From: Ramazzottius varieornatus
Lineage: Eukaryota > Tardigrada > Eutardigrada > Parachela > Ramazzottiidae
Direction: 5' to 3'
Assembly: GCA_001949185.1 (NCBI GenBank)
Contig: BDGG01000001.1
Coordinates: 2,869,324-2,933,323, forward strand
Length of the DNA stretch: 64,000 nucleotides
Part shown: piece after piece, positions 48,105-59,400 of the stretch
Layout of the letters: each line of letters begins with the position of its first letter
Numbering within the stretch: position 1 is the first letter of the stretch
Notes under the pieces: model-generated
Databases searched by the model: none
What the model saw: only the letters and a program-made list of their open reading frames with translations
Told to the model about the DNA's origin: nothing
Position numbers and translations under genes: made by a program

Positions 48105-50391
48105 TTACGGAAGTAGCACCAAGTCATTTGGCTCATTCCCACCTTGTGGAGGGATCCACATGGCGTAATCAGGATCCGACGCGTCGTATTCCACGGTCGT
48201 CTTCGCCGGCGCCCTCTTCTTCTTTGGCTGAGACTGGATATATACCAAAAAAAATCTGCCCAACAGTAATCTACCTTTCTAAGCTGTCTCGGAAAAAGGT
48301 TTGCCTTTTTTGTACCGGTTGAATATACGGCTGTAGTAGCTGAGGGGACTCTTCCGGTTGGAACGCCACAACCTCTTTCGTCGGTTCATTCTTCGAGCCA
48401 GCTGGAATATTTTCAGTCACCGGAAAAGCTTTCTCTCGTTTCACCGGAGAAGGCTCCTCTTTGACCGGAGTAGGCTTTTCTTCCGCAGAAGGCTCCGCCT
48501 CTTCTTCTTCCTCTTCAGGAACGAACGGTCGTTTCAGTCCATGGTCATACACAGGCGCTGCTGAAGCTGGAATCGCTGGTACCTTCACTCTGCTGACCGG
48601 TGTTACTTCCGCTTTAGTCGACGGCCAGATCGTCGGACATATCGGAGGTAAGTCTAACGGTTTGGCAATATTAAGCATTCTAACCAACATACTTTCTTCT
48701 TGCTTCAGTTCTGTCAAGCGCTGCTTCAGCTTGATCCTCGTCTTCGAGTCCATGATGAGACCAGACTTGACGGCGTTCATGAAAGTGTCCAGATCGTCCA
48801 AGCTTCCGCCACCTATGCTGTCTATCTTATTCTTGTCAGCTTGCTGCAACTTTTGGCTGATTTCATCTACTTCCGCTTTGAGCAGTTCCATCTTCTTAGT
48901 CAAGCTATCGAAAGTTTCAGCAGCTTGAGTTTGCTTCCCGGACTTTCTTATTCTTTCTTTCCGTTTCCGTTCAACTGTACCGGTCCGATCCAGGTAAGTG
49001 TCCTCGTCCGAGTCGTAGAAATCCTCATCGGCCCAATTCTTTGCTTTATGTTTCTTCCCGATGCTTGTTGTACCTGTAAATCAAAATCATTCTGGGGCGC
49101 CTGACTCAGAAAAATTTTGAGACTGTCATCTCACAGCTGTTTATAACTGTGCAAGGTACGAGGAACAAGTCGGCTACGGCAAACAAGTCAGTCATCCACT
49201 GAAATTCGCCCATCTACATGGGTGACCGAGATACTGCCTATACCGCGAATCATCGCAACTGGCTTATTAGCCGTTCGGGATCGAAAATCGGTGAACTTAC
49301 CTTTTAACATGCCCTGTGAATGTAGAATTCGACATGCTTCAACGATCGCTTGAGCCAGCGCTTCCTTCTTCTTCCCGTTCGTCGTCGCTTCGGCCATGAT
49401 CTGTCGACCATTCGGTGTGTCGATAGGCAGAGGTATCCGGCAGTGGAACTGCCGTTTGTTACCATGACCGATCTCTTCTATATCATACTCCATATCCACT
49501 CCTTCACGCGTGAAGAAAGCTTTCAAGGCTTTCGCAGGGTCGTCCGCGTAGTATGAGATATCTTTGTCAGCTGTAGATATCGAGTCCAGGAAACCAATGT
49601 CCTTCTCCTCTTCTTCCTCCGTAGCGTCAGGACCGAAACCCCAGTCGACTCCATTGTCCTCTTCCTTCGGAGGTACTTTAGCTTCAGGTCTGCTGTTCCC
49701 TGTTACGGGAACAGACGTGTCTTCGTCATCTTCGGAAGGTCCTTGCACGATGTAAAGCCGCGTACTTTCTCCGAACTTGATCACATAGCCAACCTTCAGG
49801 GGAACGTATGTCTCGGGAGCAACTTTAATTTTATTCACCGACGTTCCATGTGTGCTGTGGAGATCGTACAGGTAACATCCATCCTACAAATTCGAAATAC
49901 TGTTATGATGAAGCTGCGTTAAGCACATATCGGTTTCAACTGTGGAGTGGATCAGTGTGTACCTGGGAGAGTAGGTTGTTCTGAGGGTTCGAACCGAACT
50001 GAAGGACAGCGTGAAAACGGGAACAAGACGGGTGTTCGACGTATATGTCGCACTGGCCTGGTAGGCGACCGACGACGAAGTGGGACTTTTCTTTCAGGCT
50101 GATGCTGTTAACCAGTGTTCCGTTCTTCACGACTTCGAGAACGTAGTCACCGGAAGCTGAAGTAGCCCAGGACGGCTCCGTGTAATTAAACGCGGGTGAT
50201 CGAGCCGGACTGTCTGAATGGCCACTGGCAGCTTTGTCAGTGGCATCGGTGGCTTTCCGGTGATCGGCGACTTGAGTAGAGGGTTGCTCTTCACAAGCAG
50301 AATGAAGGCTATCCATAAGCAACGGAGGTTTGAAGTCAGACGAAGAGGCGTCGTTAGGCGTCTCCTCGTGATTTGTAGTCCCGTCATCCAT
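48105..50391 (-). CDS. SLC4A1AP: Kanadaptin homologue (FHA plus dsRNA-binding-like domain)
   Basis: Four exons (50391-49963, 49883-49301, 49073-48316, 48233-48105) join in phase to 632 residues. An FHA domain spans exons 1 and 2 (about residues 95-170) with VGRLPGQCDI, HPSCSRFHAVLQF and LHSTHGTSVN, including the canonical Arg, Ser-x-x-His and Asn-type positions. An acidic segment follows. Then comes a double-stranded-RNA-binding-like domain (KALKAFF...GNKRQFHCRIPLP...GKKKEALAQAIVEACRIL). A coiled-coil region with KKMELLKAEVDEISQKLQQADK comes next. The C-terminus has a basic PKKKRAP patch and DPDYAMWIPP, resembling the conserved kanadaptin tail. The family is nuclear and linked to pre-mRNA splicing. 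The exon 4 acceptor could be 6 bp downstream. Confidence 0.92.
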
Positions 50392-51198
50392 ATCTCCCTG
50401 TTGAATAATAAAACGGACAGAATCCCGTATAGTTGTACGTCGTGAGGATCGAGGGCTGATTTTGGAGCGTCAGGATCGCGATTTGGAAATTGATACTTGG
50501 GAGGGAAGAGCCGCAAGACTCTTGAGGTTCAAGCCTTTTGATCCATGATCCAGCGTTGATCTTCAACAATCAAGATTATCGCAAGATTGAATTTGCAGTC
50601 AACCTGAGCAGTGGTGAGCTGCACAATATGGCCTTGCTGGAGCGTGAAACACGGGTTTGAGCGGTTGATTGATTGGGTTCCGCTCACAAGTAGGCATGGC
50701 GATATGGCGTTGTACGTCATATCCACATGTCACACAGTATGTAATGTGATTTCATTCACATACGGAGAAACTCAAAACAAGTTTTTCGCTCAATCAAGAA
50801 ACGAGAACAACGGAAGAACAATGTTCGACTTAATTACATATAGACCACACGGACAACGGCAGTAAGTGACGAAAAGCTTGCTTGATTGGACATCGGGTTG
50901 ATTGGTGAATATGTCGTCTGAACTTACAGCGGGTGCGTTTGATTGACTGATCCACTCAACATCGTCTGGTTGGCCGCTGTCAGAATGATTGTTTTGGTTT
51001 TTGACTTCTCCACTCTCCAGTCTCCAGTTTCCGGCGGAAACTTATCGTCTTTTGAGTTTTGACAATTGACCTCTCTCCAGTCAGAGTTCCGTAAAGCTTT
51101 CCGCTGCATCTTGGACTTATCGGAGAGCATTGTTCACATCTCGCGGTCCACTACAGCTTCAAGTCATTCCACCTCACTCAGTCGTCCTAGAACGAAAG
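50392..51198. other. Intergenic, probable shared promoter region
   Basis: Region between the divergent kanadaptin start (50391, minus) and the BTB-BACK relic (from about 51199, plus). No exon, repeat or clear TATA element recognised. Confidence 0.35.
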
Positions 51199-52440
51199 AT
51201 GGCCAACTGCTCCGGTGTTGATAGTTGGCAGGCTTATGAGGAGACTACCGCTTCGGCACCGAAAGCTCTTCGCCTCGACCCGAACTTTTGCAGTGTGACT
51301 TTTCGGGTCGGAGACGATGTTGACGAGAAACTAGACGTTCCCTTATACAGGTAGGAGACTAATGAGAGTTCTGTATACGTATCAAGACTTGGTAACAAGT
51401 CTTGGTATCAAGTCTTCGCATTCGTAGCAGTGTTCGGTTCGCTTAATGATATTTCTGGTGGCCTCACGACTTTCGGTTCACTGTAGTGCTCTGCTGGCTG
51501 CCTGAAGTCCTGTCTTTGTCACAATGTTGTATGGATCGCTCGCGCAGAGAAACGACCTGACTAATGTGACGGATATCAAGCCCGCCATCTTCCAACTAAT
51601 GATGAAGTAACTACCACCAGCATCGGATGAACTGATTCCCGGTTTCCCATGACTTACCCAGTTCCTGTTTTACAGATTTAGATATACTGCCGACACATCG
51701 GGCATCGACCATACGAATTTTGCCGAAGTTTATAAAGCTGCTGACAAGTGCGACATCGTTCCTTTGAGGAAGAAACGCGCCACAGCATTCGGCAGATATA
51801 TCTGTATGGAACAAATCGGCGAGTTCTTAGCTTTTGTAAGTCGGCGAACTTTCTCAGACAGTGAGGAAAATCCGCGAGAAGTGCTTGGTGAAGCCCTGGA
51901 CTTTATCCGTTTCCCGCGAATGTCGTTGAAGTGGTTTCACGAGATTACCCAAGAGGTAGAACCTCACAGTTATACTTGAGGCGAAGTTGCAAACTAACTC
52001 ATCTCTTTCAGAGTACTTTGCTTACATGGAAGGAAGTAGCAGAGATGGCTTTCTACAATGCTGTAGATGGGAAGGTCCCTTTTGCAAAATATTTCTCTGG
52101 CAAAGTTCGTCATTCAGTGAAAAGTAAGATAGTTGAGAAACGTTGGTTTGCTGATACGTCTCTTTTCCTGTTGCATTTAGGAATGTTGCTCCTGTTCGGT
52201 TTAGTGAAGGCCCGTCTGTCCCGTATACCGATGGCTGAGGTTTCGTTCCCCGGGGTAATTGGCTACAGGAGGAGGCCCGAGGAAATTCGGTACGTTTACC
52301 TTCAAACCGTACGGAGCTTGTGATCACTACAGCATCATCCTGCATGTTCTGCAGAGGCGCTTTGGAGTACAACATCGCTTCGAATGACCATTCGTTTCCA
52401 TTCCTCTGCCCGCGCCAAACTGCGATCATCTACCAAAGCA
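51199..52440 (+). pseudogene. Decayed BTB-BACK protein gene
   Basis: The first exon ends with the start of a BTB domain (FCSVTFRVGDDVDEKLDVPLYR). The next piece of BTB is still readable at about 51475-51606: a SPVF segment, MLYGSLAQRND, and DIKPAIFQLMMK. However, an in-frame TGA at 51503 interrupts it, and the expected AG acceptor in front of it is missing. Exon 51676-51955 resumes in phase (FRYTADTSGIDHTNFAEVYKAADKCDIVPL) and continues into a BACK-type segment (ALDFIRFPRMSLKWFHEITQE). That segment continues from 52012 with STLLTWKEVAEMAF. Beyond about 52110 no consistent frame can be followed. Intact relatives (BTBD/PHR or kelch types) are Cullin-3 adaptors. The nonsense codon plus lost splice site suggests a pseudogene. 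Skipping the damaged exon would give a protein with half a BTB fold. Confidence 0.65.
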
Positions 52441-53470
52441 TTTACGAACTGTAAGCTGTGTGGGATTACTTCCTAATTATTGGTTTTTGAAGACCTTCTG
52501 AAATCGAGAAATGTGGAACATACAAAACGGAAGTATTCCAGTCTTAGGAGAGCCAATGATAACACAGCCACCTTACCGCTTAAACAACAATGCATGTACG
52601 CGTAAGGCATTGGCGACGGTGGCTTATACTTGGCTGTCGACTCACCCGAGCTCCTCAGGTACGAGAACCGCGAACATCTAAACCCGCGGTATGTTTACTT
52701 AGCTCGTTCTGCAAGATAGCGACGAATATCAGTGTATGAACACATTGCTGGAAGAATACGACGGCCAGCTGACCGCTGCGGTATTCAGGTTCCACGACCG
52801 GTGGCAGGCTCAGGCAGCATGACACCACGTTCGGGACTGCATAGGCATTTAAAGCTCTAGTAGCACGCTTAATAACTTATTTAGTTCCACCAGCTTTTCA
52901 TAGAGAGATGGGCAGTTGTTTGGTCGATCACTCGTACGACGATGTACAGTAATTTCTGCCGTCATCATGACTTGGAATTAATTTCGCCTGACGCTTAAAC
53001 AATATTTGCCGAGGTAACCTTCAGCGGATATCATCTCTTCTAGACCAAGGTTGCACCCGCACAGCAGTGGCAAGATGTTATAGCAGCTTTCAGCGGGCGA
53101 ACCATTGTTTCATCCACGTACCATTGTTTCTCCGGTTCTTCGGGGTTTTGGTTTCATTTTGCTTGATATTAGACTCTGGTACCCCAGAACAGCTCAAGGC
53201 GGGAGTGAGCCAAAATTCTGGATTTATATCTGGGTGTTTTTGAGTTTTTCTTGTGTACTCGGAATTCGAGGAATAAAAGCCGGTAAGGATGGTGCCGTTT
53301 TCGCCGCCCGCGCTCTTGGCACTTATCGTCCTGGGTTGTTTTGCGTAACTAATTCGTCTTGTTTTCGCAGGTGTCAACTGAGGATCTCAAGATGAAACAG
53401 ATACGAGACCTACCACGGAATTTATAATCCCAGCGTTATTTTACCATGGTGTCTCATACTAACGACTAGA
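52441..53470. other. Intergenic, nothing recognised
   Basis: No exon or repeat found. It should include the promoter of the large CBM14 gene that starts near 53471. Confidence 0.4.
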
Positions 53471-56400
53471 ATGGAACTGAGGCTAAGGCTTCCGGGTATG
53501 TGAGATATTCGTACCAATTTTGGCTAACCTGCATCGTGTCTGATTTGGCCTACATTCCTCAGCGTGTGGGCGTTTTCAGCAAGGTTGTTACTTGCAGTCG
53601 TGCTGCTGTGTATCTGTGTGGAAACCTCTTACGGCGCGGGAGCGACTTCGGGGACGACTGCCGGAAGTCCGGTAAGTCTGGAGAAAAATAGCCTTCCCTT
53701 TGAAAGTGGCTCTAGCGTAAACTGACTCTGATGGATGTTTTTCTGATTCATTTTGCGTCGTAACCGCGAAGCTCGCGTCCATGCCGGCCATATAATCATG
53801 GGTCGACTTTCTGTATTACCGGTTTTTTGGCCGATCAGATGTCTTAATAGTGCGAACTATTGCTGAGGGAATTAACGCCATGGGTGTCATAAGGTGCCTG
53901 ACCGGTGATCGGTCAAATGCATTGCTGTGGAAGCTTCCTTGCGACACTAAGTTCTGCGGAAGAACTCGATACAAGCGAACCTCACGTTTGTGAAATCTTT
54001 CTTTCGCAGGAGTCGCTGCCCTCTTCAACCGCGCTGACGGAGAGCCCTTCCATGACATTTTCTTGCGCTGGGCGGAATGGCTTCTACGCCGACCCGTCCC
54101 ACAGTTGTACTCACTACTTTCTCTGTTCTCCCGACGGATCTCGCGTCAAGTTTCAGTGTGCCACAGGGAAATTTTTTGACTTCAAAAGTCAATCCTGCTT
54201 GGACAGGTCGAACGTATCGTGTTTCACCAATGTGAGTAATGTAACAGGTTCAGTGTCGCTCTCAAGTGCTCATAATACTACGAAATACATCGAGCTCTGG
54301 TGTGCCAGATTTTTAACCCTTGAAATCAGGACAAAAAGCACCGCTTACGAGCCATCAATTTTGTCCAAAATCAACAGATTAAATATTTTTTCTAATTTAG
54401 GAGTTAGAATGTAGATTGTATCATCACGACATTTTTAAATGTTCGTTTTGACAAGAAATTTTATTCCATCCCTTTTTCTTCTGTATAATGTTTTCATCGA
54501 TAGGAGACTGTTGTAAGAAGTGCGACGAATCCAACCTTTACCAAGGGTCTCCGGAGTTCGCCAGAAGTCTCTCCGTCGAACCCTGCACTGTTCTCTGGTT
54601 GGCTGAAGGGCGGTTTCTCCCAGAGTCCATCGCCATCTAACACGTCAGAAAACATGGTGACGGCGGCTTCCGACAACAAAGAATACTTCACGAAAGTCTC
54701 GCCTCGCATTGGCGGTATATTCTCGAAGAAGATTCCTACCAAGACGGTTCTGACCCAGGCTGCGTCCAACAACGTCTTCGTGACTGACAAGCCTCTCGAC
54801 GCCACCTTTGATTGTTCTGGTCGTACTGGATATTTTCCCGACGTGAGCTCGCACTGTAATTTCTATATTTACTGCGACACCACAGGGAAAGCTCTCCGCT
54901 TTCAGTGTCCACTTGATCTGGCATTTGACATGCAAGACCTCGCATGTGTATTTCCTCACAAAACCAAGTGTGGTAGTGAGGAGGTGGGTGTCATGGAAGG
55001 TTTAGCTCCCAGACAACTGTTGAACAGCGGCGATGGCTATGGCGGCTACGGTCAGGGTAACGTCGGACAGGTCACGCAACAGGGAAACCAAATCAATGGT
55101 GGAACGTTCAGCCAAGGTGGACAGAATCAGTTCCCGAACAATGATCAATCTTCGACATTCCAGAACAACAACCAGCAAGGCTCAGTGAACTCCTTCACGC
55201 AACTGCAAGGTACACAGCAGCAGGGGCTCCAGCAACAGCAACAACAACAACAACAACAGCAGCAGCAGCAGTTCCCTCAGCAGGGTGGGCCTTCATCTTA
55301 CGGAGGACAAAGCGGCGCAACCAATTCTTTCCAAAATCCATCTTTCAGTGGACAACAATCTGGTGTGAATCAAAACTTACAGGTGGGTTACCGCGCATAT
55401 ATAGCAGCAATAATTGAGAGCTCGGCAAACAAGGTCGACAAGAGCGTTCTCCCAATTGACGCACGTTGACGGTGTTACTGGCTAACAGCGTGCGCCACTC
55501 GGAAAAACGATCTTGACGAGTTTATTTGTGTTGGTCAGAAGCTTCAGCTTTTTATTTGCAGCAAACATCTCAGTTTGGTGGTACTTCACAACAAAGCTTC
55601 GGTGGCGCTTCCTTTGTACCTACCGCTAGCACTGCTGAGTCTCAAGGATATGGAAACCAAAATCAAGGGTCGCTCAACTTCCCGACCAACTCGGTCAACA
55701 ACAATAACAATAACAACAACAACAACCAGCAACAACAGCAGCAGTTCTCTAACAGCCAGAACTCTGTTAATTTCGGTTCCTTAAACGGGTTCTCCAACGC
55801 TCCACAACAAAACTTTCAGAACACCCAACAAGGAAGTAACCTGTTACAGGGCAATCTAATCAATCAACAGCAGGGCCAACAAATCAGTCAAGCCCAGTTT
55901 CCCCAGTCAAATCAGCAGCAGCAGCAGCAGTTCAATCAACAGCAACAGAATTTTGCAGCGCTGCCAGGTGGCGCTGGTGGTTACGGTAGTCCGAGTCCCC
56001 AGCCGTCACTTCCAGTAATCCGCCAACCCGTCCAGCAGCCACAGATTTTACAGCCCAGTTTCTCTTCCAGTCCGCAACCGAGCGGTGGATATGGCGGAAC
56101 GTTCTCCCCGCCCAGCTTCCCGCAGCAGCCAACAAGCCAGCCGACTCCTCAAAGTTTCCCCACCCAGTTTCAGTCACCTCAACCGTCGCTCAGTAGCGGC
56201 TACGGGTCTTCGTCGTACACCCCTTCAATTGTGTCCCAACCGATCATTCAACCCTCACCGAGCCCTCAACCTTCCTTGACTCCAGGTCTCACTCCACAAG
56301 TTTCAATTCCTTACCAAAGTCCCAGCCCTAATCCAAGTGGAGGATATGGAATATCACAGTCTCCCCAACCGCAAGTAACGTTGCGGCCACAACCATCCCC

Positions 56401-59400
56401 TTCCCCCATAGTCTCCATCCCTTTTAGCGTGCCACAACCAAGTTATGCCATCCAGGGACCGAGTGGCGGCTACGGCTCTTCAGCGCCACTTCCGCAAGTC
56501 ACACAACCCGCTCCTATTGTACAAATCCAGCAACCTCAAATCTACCAACAGCCTACCCAACAACCTCAACCGATCATTCAGTTCCCTACTTACTCACAAC
56601 CCGCACCTCAGATTCAGCAACCTGTGTACACCCAGCCAACTCCTTCTCCACAACAACCCGTCATTCAGTCTCCCACGTACTCTCAGCCTCAGCCTCTACC
56701 ACAGCCACAGCCACAGCCACAACCAGTCTACGTCCAGCCAACCCCTTCACCTGTTATCCAAACGCCCTCGTACTCCCAGCCGCAGCCACAGCAGCCAGTC
56801 TATGTTCAACCAGCTCCTTCTCCACGGCCAACCTTCTCTCCTCAACCTCAGATCATTCAGACACCCTCACAGCAACCACAGATTCCATACGCGATCCAGG
56901 GTCCAAGTACCTCTTCCGGATACGGACCACCTTCGCAAAACCAGCAGATACTTTCGGGCTCTTTCCCGGGTAACCAACAGGCGACACCTCAGCAGCAACA
57001 GTCTGGGTCAAATATACAGCAGCAGTTCCCTCAGACCCAAAATATTCAGCAACAGTTGGGCCAGAATGGACAACAGGGCCAGTTTCCCCAAGTCCAACAA
57101 GCTGGTGGAAGTGCCTTCAATAGCAATAGTTTTGGCTCCGGTGGTACCTTAAGTTCTGGTGGTAGTTACAGCGCAGGTGGCGCTTTCTCCTCCGACCAGG
57201 CACCTGGCTCGGATCTGGCCATGGTGATACCTGCCGTAGAAGGTGTGGCCTTGATAAAAGCTGTAGATTCGTTCACTAGTCCGGTGAAGCAAGATGGTTT
57301 ACAAAGCTTCCCGACGAAGGAAATGACTCAAAGACTGCATGAGATTCCACAGGTGGATGCATCGTGTGATGGGCGTGCCCGAGGGTTCTACCCGCTACCA
57401 GGATGTCAAGACTATTTTTACTGTTCGACGTTTGGGGAAAGACTCAACTATACGTGCCAGCCTGGACTTTTGTGGAACAGCGGAAAAGGCCTGTGTGAAG
57501 ACGAGACTCTGACCGTTTGTACGAACCCGACAAACAGAAATGTGAGTGGTTGAGAACTTCTCGATGAATAAATTCGTGTTCTCTCAAAATGAAACTTCTT
57601 ACTTGTTAGCTATATTTAGATCATCAGCAGCAAAGAATTTTGAACACATTTCGAGGCAGACTAATGCGGCGACTTGCTTTGACCACTTTATAGGGTTTTG
57701 CTTTCAAGAGAGATTTTCTCTCATCTATAAATGGAGCAGGAACCGGGTGAACAGATATGTCGTTACGAAAAAGTTTGACTTCTCGTTTATTGAAAAGAGC
57801 TTCTTTGTCGTAGGGAAAATCCTCAGCGATGTTACTTACCATACGAGTGCGTAGCGATGAAAATGGCAGTCAGGTAGAATTAATCATTTCGGATTCATAG
57901 TTACTTCTCTTCTGACTCTCCGAACTGGACTTTGAATATCTACAGGTAATCCGCCGCACCGTGATTACAAACGTCCTTGTTTTTCAGAGTATCGATGGAG
58001 TGGCGGACGACCAACCCGGAAGTTTCGAGTGCGCGGGAAAGCTGGGAATATTTCCCGATCTTCGTTCTGGCTGTCGGTTCTTCCACCGCTGTGCGCCGAA
58101 CGGGCAAATGGAGACGCACCAATGCGCTGGCATCACGATATTCAACCCACGCGCTGGTATCTGCGTGGACCCAAATACCTTTACTTGTCCTACGACCAAC
58201 ACAACGCAGGTAACGGGAAGGACCATCTCCTCTGCTGTATAGCCGTTAAAGCAACACTTGTCATGATTGCAGCCAACTTCGATGACGGAAAGAATGCTGA
58301 GACCAAAGGAATTCGATTGTCGAAAACAGAACGGCTTCTTTGCCGATGTCTCGAATGGGTGCCGGTAAGACTGGCCGAAGAAAGTTCTGAGGAAACTCAA
58401 AACCAGCATGGTGTTTATTTGCAGGTCGTACTATTTTTGTGCGCAAGACGGGAAATCCTACAAGTTCGTTTGCCCTCTTAACTACCAGTACTCGGAGGTG
58501 AAAGAAGCGTGTGACGCGCCAGACCGGACTCCGTGCGAAAGTCACCTTTCAATCGCAAAAAACCTGGTTCCCACCACGGGGGAGATGGTCGCACAAGCTT
58601 CAAACAACTTCGTTACGAGAACACGCTTCCAACCTCCTGCGAAATCCCCTTCCCCCAAAACCATAACGAATGGCTGGATATCAGCCCCAGAAACTCCCAG
58701 CAGTAGATCGGCAACTCGACAGGACTCCACCTGGTCCTCGTTTCCCGACGACCAGCACTTCGTGGTGTCGTCCCATTTGGAGTCTCCAACGCCACCCAAC
58801 AAGCCCAACTTCCCTTCTTCCGGTCCAGTCATCGTCCAGCCAGTTCCACAAAGCCCGCCAAGTCCGCCGATCAACAACCAGCAGGTCGTGAATGGCTTCA
58901 TAGTAGGGACTTCCCCGAACGGTCACCTACACTTCGATCCTTCATTCAGTCGACAACTTCAGCCAAGGTTTTTCCATCCCCCACTTTCCCCTCCGCTACA
59001 GGGTGTGGCGCAAACTGTCATCAAGAATATCACTCCTCCGAACGACATGCGAGCTTTAACACACCGTACCTTTCCGGATGGGCAGTTCGTCGGTCAGTTG
59101 CGACAAGGAGAGAATATCAAACCTTCATCGAACTCGTTGTTCTCCATCATTCCGGCGAACGCCCCTCTCAGTCAGCTCCGAGAAAACCTTCGACCAGATC
59201 CGAGCTTGGTCATACAGGAGCAGTTGCTGGCTTTTGAGATGGCTCGACAACGGAATGCTCAGCTCGTGGAACTTCAAGAACGAAAGCGTTTGCAAGATAG
59301 ACTGAACCAACTGAAAAACACCGGTCCGCCGTTTTCAGGTACAGTAATTTCATAGCTGTAGTATTATTTTTCCGTCTGATAATCTTTCGCGTTTCTCAGC

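Noticed and set aside
47773-48168. 131-codon plus-strand open frame downstream of the GPCR
   Set aside because: No domain or signal, and it overlaps in antisense the conserved kanadaptin C-terminus (DPDYAMWIPP).
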